Positions 24,443 through 32,594 of a stretch of DNA of 35,276 nt are shown one piece after another (position 1 is the first letter of the stretch; each line of letters begins with the position of its first letter). The translations under genes and the position numbers were made by a program. This DNA comes from Candidatus Desulfovibrio gallistercoris (GTDB taxonomy: Bacteria > Desulfobacterota > Desulfovibrionia > Desulfovibrionales > Desulfovibrionaceae), in NCBI GenBank assembly GCA_019118745.1, contig DWYJ01000047.1, positions 1-35,276 of the forward strand, in the 5' to 3' direction. The notes under the pieces were generated by a model, which saw only the letters and a program-made list of their open reading frames with translations, made no database searches and was not told the origin of the DNA.

Positions 24443-27095
24443 CCCCGAGCGCTTCGCGGAAGCGTTCACGCAGGGCCAGCAGCTTGGCGCGGTTGTCCAG
24501 CAGGGTCTCGGCCCGTTCGCGTTCGCGGGCCACCACTTCGGCCGGGGCGCGGCTGGTGAAGCTTTCGTTATGCAGCTTGGCCTGCACGCCGGCCACGTCC
24601 TTTTCCAGCTTGGCGAGCTCCTTGTCCAGGCGGGCCAGTTCGCCGTTGAGGTCCACCGCGCCCTTGAGCGGTACGATGACCTGACAACCGCAGACCACGG
24701 AAGAGGCCGAAGCCTTGGGCGCGGTGAGGTCCGTGCCGATGGCGAGGCTCTCCAACCGGGCGAGCGGGAAGATCATGGCCCGGCTCGCTTCCAGCAAGGC
24801 GGCCTGGGCGTCGTCGGCGGGATGCAGCAGCAGGCTCACCTTGTGGGCCGGGCTGATGTTGAGCTCGGCCTTGATGGTGCGCACGGCCACGATGACGCCC
24901 TGGATGAGCTCCATACGCGCGGCCTCTTCGGGACGGACGCAGGCCGGGCGAGCGGCGGGGTAGAGCTCCAGCGCGATGTCCGTGGCGGTCTGACCGGCGG
25001 GCACGGGCAGGGCATGCCAGATCTCCGCGGTCACGAAGGGGACGATGGGATGGAGCAGGAGCAGCAGCTCGCGCAGCACCGTCCAGAGCACATACTGCGC
25101 CACGGGCTTGCGGGCCTCGTCCTGCATGTCGGGCTTGATGAGCTCCAGATACCAGTCGCAGAACTCGTTCCACAGGAACTTGTAGCCGGTCTGGGCGGCG
25201 TCGTTGAAGCGGTATTCCTCCAGCGCCGCGTCCATCTCCTGCTTGACGGCTTCCAGACGGTGCAGGATCCACTGATGATGCAGGCCCTCCACCGTGGCCG
25301 GATCCACCGGAGCGGGAGCCGTTTCCGGCAGGTTCATGAGCGCGAAGCGGGCCGCGTTCCAGATCTTGTTGATGAAGTGGCGGTAGCCCTCGATGCGGGC
25401 CTCGGACAGGCGGATGTCCCGGCCCATGGCCGCAAAGGCGGTGAGGGTGAAGCGCAGGGCGTCGCAGCCGTATTTGTCGATCATCTCCAGCGGGTCGATG
25501 ACGTTGCCCGTGGACTTGGACATCTTGCGGCCCGACTCGTCCCGCACCAGCGCGTGCAGATAGACGTCATGGAAGGGCACCTGCCCCATGAAGTGCTGGC
25601 CCATCATCATCATGCGGGCCACCCAGAAGAAGATGATGTCGAAGCCGGTGACGAGCACGCTGGTGGGATACCAGCGGGCAAGGTCCTTCGTCTTTTCCGG
25701 CCAGCCCATAGTGGAGAAGGGCCAGAGCGCGGAGGAGAACCAGGTGTCCAGCACGTCCTCGTCCTGCCTGAGGTCGGTGCCGCCGCACTGCGGGCAGGCG
25801 GCCGGATCGTCCTCGCTGACGATGAGTTTGCCGCACTGGGCGCAGGTCCAGGCCGGGATGCGGTGGCCCCACCAGATCTGACGGCTGATGCACCAGTCAC
25901 GGATGTTGTCCAGCCAGTGATAATAGGTCTTGGCCCAGGATTCGGGCAGGATGCGGGTCAGCTCCGGCACGGCGGCGCGGGCGGCCGGGGCCATCTTGGT
26001 GGTGGCCACGAACCACTGGGTGGAGACGTGCGGCTCCACCACGGTATGGCAGCGGTAGCAGTGCCCCACGGCGTGATCCAGCTCTTCCACGCCCAGCAGG
26101 TCGCCGGCGGCCTCGATGTCGGCCACGATCTTCTCGCGGCAGGCTTCCTTGGTCAGGCCCGCGTACGGCCCGGCCTCGGCCTTCATGACGCCGTTCTCGT
26201 CGATGACCTGCACGAACTCCAGCTTGTGCGTGCGGCCCAGCGCCCAGTCGTTGTGGTCGTGGCAGGGCGTGACCTTGAGGGCCCCGGTGCCGAACTCCCG
26301 GTCCACGTAGCTGTCCGCGATGATGGGGATGCGGCGGCCCAGCACGGGCACGATGGCCGACTTGCCCACCAGATGGGCGTAGCGTTCGTCTTCAGGATGC
26401 ACGCAGATGGCGGTGTCGCCGGGGATGGTCTCCGGACGGGTGGTGGCGATGACGATCTCGCCGCTGCCGTCCTCAAGGTGATAGCGCACCTTCCAGAGTT
26501 TGCCGCGGTGCGGTTCGTGCTCCACTTCGTCATCGGCCAGGGCCGTGTGGCAGCGCGAGCACCAGTTGATGATGTAATCGCCCTTGTAGATCAGGCCCTC
26601 GTTGAAAAGCTGCACAAAGACCTTGCGCACGGCGCGGGAAAGCCCCTCGTCCATGGTGAAGCGCAGGCGCGTCCAGTCCACGGAGGCGCCGAGGGCGCGG
26701 ACCTGATTGAGGATGCGGTGTCCGTAATCTTCCCGCCACTGCCAGACGCGTTCGATGAAGGCCTCGCGGCCCAGGTCCTGCCGGGTCTTCCCCTCCTTGG
26801 CCAGGGCGCGTTCCACCACGTTCTGGGTGGCGATGCCCGCGTGGTCCGTGCCGGGGATCCAGAGGACGTTCTTGCCCTTCTGCCGGGCATGGCGGCAGAG
26901 CACGTCGATGAGCGTCTGGTTCAGGGCATGGCCGATGTGCAGCGCGCCGGTGACGTTGGGCGGCGGGATGACGATGCAATACGGATCGCCCGGCGCGTCG
27001 GGGTCGGGCGTGAAAGTCTTGTTGTCCTGCCAGTGGGCGCGCCAGCGCTCTTCCACATCTTGGGGCTCGTAGCCCTTGGGGAGGGTGTCAGCCAT
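24426..27095 (-). CDS. valS: Valyl-tRNA synthetase
   Basis: Class I synthetase that charges tRNA-Val and edits mischarged threonine. The 889 residues are normal length. Seen in order: the HIGH motif (HIGH, residues 53-56, in PPPNVTGALHIGHALNQ), the CP1 editing domain with ATTRPETIPGDTA and HDHNDW, two zinc-like CxxC pairs (WCSRCH; CAQCGK...CPQCGG), the KMSKS motif (residues 524-528, GRKMSKSTGNVIDP), the anticodon-binding domain and the C-terminal coiled-coil arm ending GEGDA-like. ATG at 27095 follows GGAGAAA. A weak promoter (TTGCGT-16-TAGTAT) may lie in the 38-bp gap to the divergent gene. Confidence 0.97.
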   Translation of the reverse strand: MADTLPKGYEPQDVEERWRAHWQDNKTFTPDPDAPGDPYCIVIPPPNVTGALHIGHALNQTLIDVLCRHARQKGKNVLWIPGTDHAGIATQNVVERALAKEGKTRQDLGREAFIERVWQWREDYGHRILNQVRALGASVDWTRLRFTMDEGLSRAVRKVFVQLFNEGLIYKGDYIINWCSRCHTALADDEVEHEPHRGKLWKVRYHLEDGSGEIVIATTRPETIPGDTAICVHPEDERYAHLVGKSAIVPVLGRRIPIIADSYVDREFGTGALKVTPCHDHNDWALGRTHKLEFVQVIDENGVMKAEAGPYAGLTKEACREKIVADIEAAGDLLGVEELDHAVGHCYRCHTVVEPHVSTQWFVATTKMAPAARAAVPELTRILPESWAKTYYHWLDNIRDWCISRQIWWGHRIPAWTCAQCGKLIVSEDDPAACPQCGGTDLRQDEDVLDTWFSSALWPFSTMGWPEKTKDLARWYPTSVLVTGFDIIFFWVARMMMMGQHFMGQVPFHDVYLHALVRDESGRKMSKSTGNVIDPLEMIDKYGCDALRFTLTAFAAMGRDIRLSEARIEGYRHFINKIWNAARFALMNLPETAPAPVDPATVEGLHHQWILHRLEAVKQEMDAALEEYRFNDAAQTGYKFLWNEFCDWYLELIKPDMQDEARKPVAQYVLWTVLRELLLLLHPIVPFVTAEIWHALPVPAGQTATDIALELYPAARPACVRPEEAARMELIQGVIVAVRTIKAELNISPAHKVSLLLHPADDAQAALLEASRAMIFPLARLESLAIGTDLTAPKASASSVVCGCQVIVPLKGAVDLNGELARLDKELAKLEKDVAGVQAKLHNESFTSRAPAEVVARERERAETLLDNRAKLLALRERFREALGDEGDA

Positions 27096-27133
27096 CTTGC
27101 TTTCTCCATGAAAGGCGGCAATACTATCTTGTT

Positions 27134-28594
27134 ATGCAGGTCACGCAACCCACGATATTCGTCCTTTGGGACGATTCCCACATCTGGGGTCTCATGGTCT
27201 GGCGCGCACTTCGCGCGCTGGGCCTGCCCTCTCGTCTGGTCAAGGGAAAAGACATAGCCAATGGCGGCCTTTTAGGCAAGCCGCAGGAGGGAGGCCGCGC
27301 CGCGCCGCTGCTCATGGCCCCCGGCGGGAACGCCCGGCTCAAGGCGCAGGCCCTGGGCGAGACGGGCCGCGAGGCCGTGCGCCGCTGGCTGCGCGAGGGG
27401 GGGCGCTATCTGGGTTTCTGCGGCGGAGCGGGCCTGGCCCTCAGCCATGCGCGGCCCGACGACGGCCTGCACATCTGCCCCTGGTCGCGCGGCAGCTATC
27501 CCGAACGGCAGCAGCATCTTATTTCCGGGCATGCGCTGGTGCGCGTGCGCTCCTGCCTGCCGGAGGGTGGGGACGTGCCCGCCGCCGCGCCCGCCGTTCC
27601 GTCCGCCGCTCCCGATCCCCTGCGGCCCCCGCTGGAGGATGAGGCCTGCGCGCTGGTGCCGCCCTGCTGGCGCGGCTGCACGCGGCAGGGCGTACGCGGA
27701 CGCTGCGAACGCGGCCCCGCGCCGGAAGCCGCCGCCCACAGGCCGTCCCTGCCGGTCTGGTGGCCGGGCCGCTTCGCCCCCACGCCGGGCGACAGCGTGA
27801 GCGTGCTGGCCGGCTATCACAGCCCGGACAGGGATTTCTGGCTGGCCGACCTGCCCTTGCAACGCATCCCGCAACATGTGTTCGAGGCCTGGCAGGCCCT
27901 GTACGGCGTGAACCTTTCGGCGGACTTCCTGACGGATCAGCCGCTCATGGCGGCGGGCAACTACGGCCAGGGCCGCTACGTCCTCAGCTATTCGCATCTG
28001 GAAACGCCCGACAGCCCGGACGCCAACCGCTGGCTGGCCCATCTGCTGCGCGAGCTGTCCGGCTGGGAGCCCTCCTCGGAGCATGTGCCCGCCTGGGATA
28101 TGGATGCCCCGGCGGAGGCGGCCGGCTGGCCCGTGGCGGCCCGCGCGCCCCTGCGGGAGGCGCTGCGCTGCGTGCGCGAGGTGCTCGATCTGGCCGCGGA
28201 GCATCATCTGTTCTTCCGGCGCACGCCCTGGCTCTGGGGCTGGAAGGCGGGCCTGCCCGGCGGCACCTGCAACAATCTGCATACCGCTCTGCACACCCTG
28301 GCCTGCCTGACGCCTTCGCCGCAGGCGCTGGCCTTCTGGCAGGAATGCGGGCAGCGGCTGGCGGATCTGGCGCGTCTTTTCCGGGCCGGGGCCGAGGGCT
28401 ACCTGCTGGCCTGCCGTCTGGCCGAAGCGCTGGCCCCCACGGTGCCGGACGCCGTGGACAGGCGCGGCCTCGACAATCAGCGGGAGGCCATTTTCGGTCA
28501 TCCCATGCGGGGCGGCGGCCTCATCGAGGAGCTGCTGCTCATGGTCGAGGAACTCATCTTTCTTTCCCAGCAGGTGGAGCAGCCCGCCTTCTGA
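27134..28594 (+). CDS. BPL_N-type protein (glutamine-amidotransferase-like domain plus helical C-terminus)
   Basis: A 486-residue protein. The first 230 residues look like the class I amidotransferase-like BPL_N domain found at the N-terminus of eukaryotic biotin-protein ligases: FVLWDDSHIWGLMVWRALRALG at the start, LLMAPGGNA, and a nucleophile-elbow-like YLGFCGGAGLAL. The YSHLETPDSPDANRWLAHLL block that closes such domains is near residue 300. The C-terminal 180 residues are helical with no biotin-ligase catalytic motif (GRGRxG absent). So it is not a complete BirA. Substrate unknown. The ATG at 27134 has no Shine-Dalgarno and lies only 38 bp from the divergent valS start. A longer frame is excluded by the lack of in-frame starts upstream. 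Confidence 0.75.
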   Translation: MQVTQPTIFVLWDDSHIWGLMVWRALRALGLPSRLVKGKDIANGGLLGKPQEGGRAAPLLMAPGGNARLKAQALGETGREAVRRWLREGGRYLGFCGGAGLALSHARPDDGLHICPWSRGSYPERQQHLISGHALVRVRSCLPEGGDVPAAAPAVPSAAPDPLRPPLEDEACALVPPCWRGCTRQGVRGRCERGPAPEAAAHRPSLPVWWPGRFAPTPGDSVSVLAGYHSPDRDFWLADLPLQRIPQHVFEAWQALYGVNLSADFLTDQPLMAAGNYGQGRYVLSYSHLETPDSPDANRWLAHLLRELSGWEPSSEHVPAWDMDAPAEAAGWPVAARAPLREALRCVREVLDLAAEHHLFFRRTPWLWGWKAGLPGGTCNNLHTALHTLACLTPSPQALAFWQECGQRLADLARLFRAGAEGYLLACRLAEALAPTVPDAVDRRGLDNQREAIFGHPMRGGGLIEELLLMVEELIFLSQQVEQPAF

Positions 28595-28640
28595 CGCGGG
28601 CGGCGTCCCTTCCGCCGGGATCTTGCTACGGAGTTCAATG

Positions 28641-29279
28641 ATGACGGATAACGTGTTGCGGCGCGGCCTTGCCCGCTATCTCGCGCCTGAACAGCTCGCG
28701 CGCTTGCAGTCCGTGCGCGTGGGCATCGCCGGTGCGGGGGGGCTGGGCTCCAATGCCGCGCTGATGCTGGCCCGCAGCGGCGTGGAGCATTTCCTGCTCA
28801 TCGACGACGATGTGGTGGACGCCTCCAACCTCAACCGGCAGCAGTTCTGGCCGCGCCATGTGGGGCGGCCCAAGGTGGACTGCCTGGCCGAGCTCTTGCG
28901 CGAGCTCAATCCGGCCGTCACGGCGGACTGCCGTCAGGCGCGGATCACGGCGGACAGCCTGCCCGCGCTGCTGCCTGCCTGCCCGCTCTGGGTCGAGGCG
29001 CTGGACGGCGCGGCGGACAAACGGCTGCTGGTGGAACAGGCCATGCTCGGCGGCCGCCATGTGGTGAGCGCCTCCGGCATGGGCGGCTACAATGGCGCGC
29101 CCATGCGGAAACGCACCCTGGGCTGTCTGACCCTGGTGGGCGACTTCACCACCGACATCCTGGAAGCGCCGCCGCTGGCCCCGCGTGTGACCGAGGCCGC
29201 GGCGCTGCTGGCGGATGCGGCCCTGACCTGCATCCTTGATGTCCTGCCCGCCGAAGCTTTCGGCGTTGCCGCAGGGTAG
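28641..29279 (+). CDS. thiF: ThiF-family adenylyltransferase
   Basis: A 212-residue E1-like enzyme. The Rossmann-type ATP site VGIAGAGGLGSNAALMLARSG (split: GxGGLGSN) is followed by LIDDDVVDASNLNRQQFW, the adenylation-site signature of ThiF/MoeB/HesA. HVGRPKVDCLAELLRELNP follows. It is the short ThiF type often seen in anaerobes, which adenylates the C-terminus of the sulfur carrier ThiS in thiazole synthesis. No thiS, thiG or thiH is in the window, so the assignment to thiamine rather than another sulfur carrier is inferred from the family. I choose the second of two ATGs (28641), seven bases after GGAG. Confidence 0.85.
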   Translation: MTDNVLRRGLARYLAPEQLARLQSVRVGIAGAGGLGSNAALMLARSGVEHFLLIDDDVVDASNLNRQQFWPRHVGRPKVDCLAELLRELNPAVTADCRQARITADSLPALLPACPLWVEALDGAADKRLLVEQAMLGGRHVVSASGMGGYNGAPMRKRTLGCLTLVGDFTTDILEAPPLAPRVTEAAALLADAALTCILDVLPAEAFGVAAG

Positions 29280-29566
29280 GGCCCGTCAACACGATTCGCC
29301 GCCTGTCCGGGGGAGGGGGACCCTCTCGCCTTGCTGTCGATGCCCGCAGCTTCCTGCGTCGCAACGGGCACGGCCTTGCGGGCCGCCCGTCGGCTCGCCC
29401 CAGTCGGGAGGGCCCGGCCTTTTCGCCGCGGAGCGAGAAAGGGCGTTCCCGTGCTCCTTCCCCCAAGCCCCCAGCTCTTCCCCGGCGCGCTTTGATCAGG
29501 GGAAAAAGCAGGGATGCGGGCCGCATCGCCCCTCAGGACAGGCGGGGAACGTGGAGTTTATTTTTT

Positions 29567-29594
29567 TTGTATCTTTTGAAATGATTGGTAAAAT
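29567..29594 (+). promoter_or_regulatory. Possible sigma70 promoter ahead of the YkgJ-type gene
   Basis: TTGTAT (29567-29572) and TAAAAT (29589-29594) with a 16-bp spacer lie in a distinctly AT-rich patch, 46 bp before the ATG at 29640. The rest of the 360-bp gap after thiF (29280-29560) is GC-rich; I see no gene in it. Confidence 0.5.
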
Positions 29595-29639
29595 TTGTGC
29601 CAATAGCCCCTAGGCGGCCATGCCTTGCGAGGAGATGTC

Positions 29640-30428
29640 ATGAGCGATCAGTCCACCCCTTCCTTTGCCGACCAGTTCCCCCCTCTGCCCGACGGACTTG
29701 AGGAGCTGGAGCCGGACAGCACGTTCCGTTTCGAGTGCCATCCCGGCGTCCGCTGTTTCAATCGCTGCTGTCACGATCTGGTCCTGCCGCTGACGCCCTA
29801 TGACGTCATGGTCCTGTGCCGTTATCTGGGCATGGACGGCGAGAGCTTTCTGGAGCGTTACGCCACGGTGCGTACCTTCCCGGAGACGGGCTTTCCCCTG
29901 CCTTTCCTCAATATGGACGACGTGGAGACGCTCCCCTGTCCCTTTGTGGGCCCTGATGGCTGTTCGGTCTATGCCGCGCGGCCCGCGGCCTGCCGCAGCT
30001 ACCCGCTGGGGCGTGGCAGCCGTCTGGGGCGCGAGGGCGTGGAAGAGCGGCATTTTCTGGTGCGGGAGCCGCATTGCCGCGGCTTTGCCGGGACGCGGGA
30101 ATGGACGCCGTTAAGCTGGCGGGAAGATCAGGGCCTGTCCCCCTACAATGCTTTCAACGACCGGTATATGCGGCTTATGTGCATGGTGAGCGCCACAGGC
30201 AAGCCGCTTGAGCCGCAGCTCGCCACGCTGGCCCTGGTCTGTCTGTATCAGCTCGACGCTTTCCGGGCGCTCATCGAGGAAAAGAAGCTCCTTGAGCATG
30301 TGGAGATCTCCGCCCAGCGGGCGGAAGATGTGCTCTTTGATGACGAGGCCACCCTCCAGTTCGGGCTGGACTGGCTGGAGCTGGTCATTTTCGGGCAGTG
30401 TCCGGGGCTGACTGCCAGGGCCCGTTGA
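29640..30428 (+). CDS. YkgJ-family cysteine cluster protein (CxxCxxCC-type)
   Basis: A 262-residue cytoplasmic protein with ATG at 29640 behind GAGGAG. The first half has the cysteine pattern of the YkgJ/PF03692 family, thought to bind zinc or an Fe-S cluster: C33 and C39 with C43-C44 (FECHPGVRCFNRCCHDL), then CPFVGPDGCSVYAARPAACRSYPLG and PHCRGF. The remaining 110 residues are helical without cysteine motifs. Family function is not known; many members occur in anaerobes. It has its own promoter candidate and a downstream terminator, so it is probably transcribed alone. Confidence 0.85.
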   Translation: MSDQSTPSFADQFPPLPDGLEELEPDSTFRFECHPGVRCFNRCCHDLVLPLTPYDVMVLCRYLGMDGESFLERYATVRTFPETGFPLPFLNMDDVETLPCPFVGPDGCSVYAARPAACRSYPLGRGSRLGREGVEERHFLVREPHCRGFAGTREWTPLSWREDQGLSPYNAFNDRYMRLMCMVSATGKPLEPQLATLALVCLYQLDAFRALIEEKKLLEHVEISAQRAEDVLFDDEATLQFGLDWLELVIFGQCPGLTARAR

Positions 30429-30487
30429 GCCGGGCGGGCTGTACCGCCGCCTCACGTGCGGCATTTTCAACGGCAAAACCCGCCAAC
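30420..30487 (-). repeat. Degenerate half copy of the palindromic element (copy G)
   Basis: On the minus strand GGGTTTTGCC, GTTGAAAA, GTGAGGCGGCGG and CCCGCCCGGC appear in the same order and spacing as the first half of copies B and C. The core and the second half are missing. It overlaps the last codons of the YkgJ-type gene. Assignment is tentative. Confidence 0.35.
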
Positions 30488-30529
30488 GGGAAAAAAGTGC
30501 CTTTCACGGGGGGCTTCCCCCAGGTCTTT

Positions 30530-30579
30530 CCGGGGAGGGATGCGGCGCCGGCCGCGTCCTTCCCCGGATTTTCATTTTT
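30530..30579 (+). terminator. Intrinsic terminator of the YkgJ-type gene
   Basis: A long stem of about 17 bp (30530-30546 with 30551-30567, two wobble pairs) begins CCGGGGA and ends TCCCCGG, and is followed by ATTTTCATTTTT. It lies about 100 bp after the YkgJ-type stop, and its U tract runs into the sigma54-type box of the next gene. Confidence 0.75.
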
Positions 30580-30594
30580 GGCATCCTTCTTGCT
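30579..30594 (+). promoter_or_regulatory. Sigma54 (RpoN) -24/-12 promoter
   Basis: TGGCATCCTTCTTGCT matches the consensus TGGCAC-N5-TTGCW with one mismatch (T for C). The invariant GG and GC are 12 bases apart as required. The start would be near 30606, 55 bp before the ATG of the 83-residue gene. An upstream activator site was not identified, since 30430-30530 is filled by the degenerate repeat and the terminator. Confidence 0.65.
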
Positions 30595-30660
30595 GAGATG
30601 TGGGCAACCGTCTTTGACTGGAAAAAACAGCCGCCCAGGCACAAACAAAGGATGTGGATC

Positions 30661-30912
30661 ATGGAAGTTTCCGGCATTACCGTCAGCCCCAATTATATTT
30701 TCCAGCTGCCCGAAACGGACGACGAAGGTTCGGCTCCTGCCGCCCTGCGTGACGCCGTCAGCTTCTCCACCCCGTATCTGCTTCCCGATGAGGAAGCCGA
30801 AGTGGTGCTGGATGATACCATCAACCTGATCGGCGCCGATTATACGGCTGCCTTTTCCGTGCATGGCGGCCTTAACGAAAATCGCGTCTATCAGTTGCTC
30901 GGCCTGATGTAG
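30661..30912 (+). CDS. Small acidic protein of unknown function behind a sigma54-type promoter
   Basis: An 83-residue protein with no signal peptide, membrane span or cysteine. Residues 18-54 are acidic and loop-rich (LPETDDEGSAP, LLPDEEAEVVLDD). The last 25 residues are more ordered (YTAAFSVHGGLNENRVYQLL). ATG at 30661 is eight to ten bases after AAAGGA; an in-frame ATG three codons earlier is too close to it. It stands alone between two terminators. No family recognised. The sigma54 box suggests conditional expression under an enhancer-binding protein. Confidence 0.7.
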   Translation: MEVSGITVSPNYIFQLPETDDEGSAPAALRDAVSFSTPYLLPDEEAEVVLDDTINLIGADYTAAFSVHGGLNENRVYQLLGLM

Positions 30913-30916
30913 GTAA

Positions 30917-30942
30917 GGGCCCCGCGCTCCGGCGCGGAGCCC
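30917..30942 (+). terminator. GC-rich hairpin directly after the small acidic protein
   Basis: GGGCCCCGCGC pairs with GCGCGGAGCCC with one mismatch and loop TCCG, starting five bases after the stop codon. There is no real U tract, so it probably protects the 3' end, with the main terminator at 30979. Confidence 0.4.
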
Positions 30943-30969
30943 CCTTCACCGGCCTTTTCCCGCCGCTGT

Positions 30970-30999
30970 TTGACAGCCGCGCCGCGCCCGACGTATGGT
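30970..30999 (+). promoter_or_regulatory. Sigma70-type promoter of tyrS, nested in a terminator
   Basis: A perfect TTGACA (30970-30975) and TATGGT (30994-30999) with an 18-bp spacer. The -10 box lies in the loop of the terminator hairpin at 30979-31019. The same hexamer pair drives the rpsL operon. The implied leader to the tyrS ATG is about 190 bases and contains copy D of the palindromic element. Confidence 0.65.
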
Positions 31000-31019
31000 C
31001 TTGGCGCGGCGCTTTTTTT
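30979..31019 (+). terminator. Intrinsic terminator overlapping the tyrS promoter
   Basis: A perfect 10-bp stem GCGCCGCGCC (30979-30988) with GGCGCGGCGC (31003-31012) is followed by seven T (31013-31019). It has the full form of a rho-independent terminator for the upstream 83-residue gene. Confidence 0.8.
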
Positions 31020-31036
31020 GCCGGCGGCGGTAGTCT

Positions 31037-31179
31037 GGAGCATTTTCCGTTTGAAGCGCGTTGCGCTTCAGATCCTACGGCCCCGTTTCGCGGAAAAACG
31101 CGGTTTCCCGCTCACTTTTGGCCGGGCGGCGCTGTTGCCGCCGTTTTGCGTTCTGTCTTTTCCCAAGGCAAAACGCGCT
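31037..31179 (-). repeat. Palindromic MITE-like element, copy D
   Basis: A 143-bp copy in minus orientation between GGAGC (31037-31041) and GCGCT (31175-31179). Read on the minus strand it has AGCGCGTTTTGCC, the hairpin GGCGGC/GCGCCGCC, AAAAGTGAGCGGGAAAC (core 70-71 bp from the start) and AACGCGCTTCAAACGGAAAATGCTCC split over its last third. It ends 16 bp before the tyrS ATG, just upstream of CAGGAGAG. Confidence 0.78.
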
Positions 31180-31195
31180 ATCACAGGAGAGATCG

Positions 31196-32395
31196 ATGCT
31201 GGATATTGATCGGCAGATGGCCGTCATCAAGCGCGGTGTGGCCGAGCTCATTGATGAAAAAGAGCTGCGCAAGAAACTGGAACGCGGTACGCCCCTGCGG
31301 GTCAAGGTGGGCTTTGACCCGACCGCGCCCGATTTGCATTTCGGGCATACGGTGGTCATGCACAAGATGCGCCACTTTCAGGAGCTGGGACACACCGTCA
31401 TCTTTCTTATCGGGGACTTCACGGGGCGTATCGGCGACCCCTCCGGCCGTTCGGAGACGCGCCCCCCGTTGACGGAAGAGCAGGTGGTGGCCAACGCCGA
31501 GACCTATAAGAAGCAGCTCTTCAAGATCCTTGATCCCGAAAAGACGCTGGTGGAATTCAATTCCCGCTGGCTGGGCAAGATGGATGCGGCCGACTTCATC
31601 CGTCTGTGCTCTCGTTATACCGTGGCTCGCATGATGGAGCGCGACGACTTCGAGAAGCGCTATCGGGAGCAGCGTCCCATCTCCATCCACGAATTCCTCT
31701 ATCCGCTCTGCCAGGGCTACGATTCCGTCTCCCTCAAGGCCGACGTGGAGATGGGCGGTACGGACCAGAAGTTCAATCTGCTTGTGGGCCGCACCCTGCA
31801 GGCCCAGTACGGCATGGAGAGCCAGTGCATCCTGACCATGCCCCTGCTGGAAGGCCTGGACGGCGTGCGCAAGATGTCCAAGAGCTACGGGAACTATATC
31901 GGCATCGACGAACCGCCGTCGGAGATGTTCGGCAAGGTCATGGCCGTTTCCGACGACCTCATGTGGCGCTACTACGAGCTGTTGTCCTCGCTCTCGCTGG
32001 AAGAGATCAGCGCCCTCAAGGCTGATGTGGCCGAAGGCCGTGTGCATCCCAAGGCCGCCAAGGAGCAGCTCGCCAGTGAGATGGTGAGCCGTTACCACAG
32101 CCCTGCGGCGGCGGAAGAGGCTCGTATGGGCTTCAATGTCGTTTTTGCCGGCGGCGGCGTGCCCGATGACGCGCCGGAACATACGTGCGCCCAGGGTGAG
32201 GACAGCACGCCTCCGGCCTTCCTGGAGGCCGCCGGACTGGTCAAGAGCCGTGGCGAGGCCAAGCGCCTGATCAAGGAAGGCGCGCTTTCCGTGGACGGCG
32301 CGCGCTGCGATGACGCCCTGTCGCCGCTTGCTCCCGGTGAATATGTCATCAAGCTTGGCAAGAAGCGCTTCCTGCGCCTGACGGTGACGGCATAA
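31196..32395 (+). CDS. tyrS: Tyrosyl-tRNA synthetase
   Basis: Class I synthetase that charges tRNA-Tyr. The 399 residues belong to the TyrRS subgroup that starts [18 protein letters not shown] (TyrZ-like), not the E. coli TyrS form. The HIGH-like motif HFGH is at residues 48-51 ([12 protein letters not shown]), KMSKS at 226-230 ([10 protein letters not shown]), and a C-terminal S4 RNA-binding domain runs from [23 protein letters not shown] at 31196 follows CAGGAGAG; the longer upstream frame is repeat DNA. It is followed by a perfect terminator, so it is a single-gene unit. Confidence 0.96.
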   Translation: MLDIDRQMAVIKRGVAELIDEKELRKKLERGTPLRVKVGFDPTAPDLHFGHTVVMHKMRHFQELGHTVIFLIGDFTGRIGDPSGRSETRPPLTEEQVVANAETYKKQLFKILDPEKTLVEFNSRWLGKMDAADFIRLCSRYTVARMMERDDFEKRYREQRPISIHEFLYPLCQGYDSVSLKADVEMGGTDQKFNLLVGRTLQAQYGMESQCILTMPLLEGLDGVRKMSKSYGNYIGIDEPPSEMFGKVMAVSDDLMWRYYELLSSLSLEEISALKADVAEGRVHPKAAKEQLASEMVSRYHSPAAAEEARMGFNVVFAGGGVPDDAPEHTCAQGEDSTPPAFLEAAGLVKSRGEAKRLIKEGALSVDGARCDDALSPLAPGEYVIKLGKKRFLRLTVTA

Positions 32396-32420
32396 GCCTT
32401 TTTCCCTGTGCCTAAATCGA

Positions 32421-32460
32421 AGCGCCGTTGTCCCTCTCAGGGACAACGGCGCTGTTTTTT
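32421..32460 (+). terminator. Intrinsic terminator of tyrS
   Basis: A perfect 14-bp stem (32421-32434 with 32440-32453, loop TCTCA) is followed by GTTTTTT. It lies 25 bp after the tyrS stop, between tyrS and the convergent AMMECR1 gene. Confidence 0.92.
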
Positions 32461-32594
32461 GCGCTGATAGCGGCAGAGCCTGCGGGACGGCTGCCTCCTC
32501 GTACCTTGCCGTTTGTAGTGACAAAATGTTTTAGACGGTAAAGCGCGTCGTCCCCTCAACAAACCATCCGGCATGGGAAAGCGCGGCGTGAGGG

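Noticed and set aside
24255-27257. Open frame of 1000 codons on the plus strand
   Set aside because: Antisense to valS, whose HIGH and KMSKS motifs are intact. Composition is that of a shadow frame.
28641-29279. ThiF-like protein as part of a ubiquitin-like or CBASS-type defence system
   Set aside because: No E2, JAB peptidase, cyclase or effector nearby. The sequence fits the short housekeeping ThiF and its neighbours are not defence genes.
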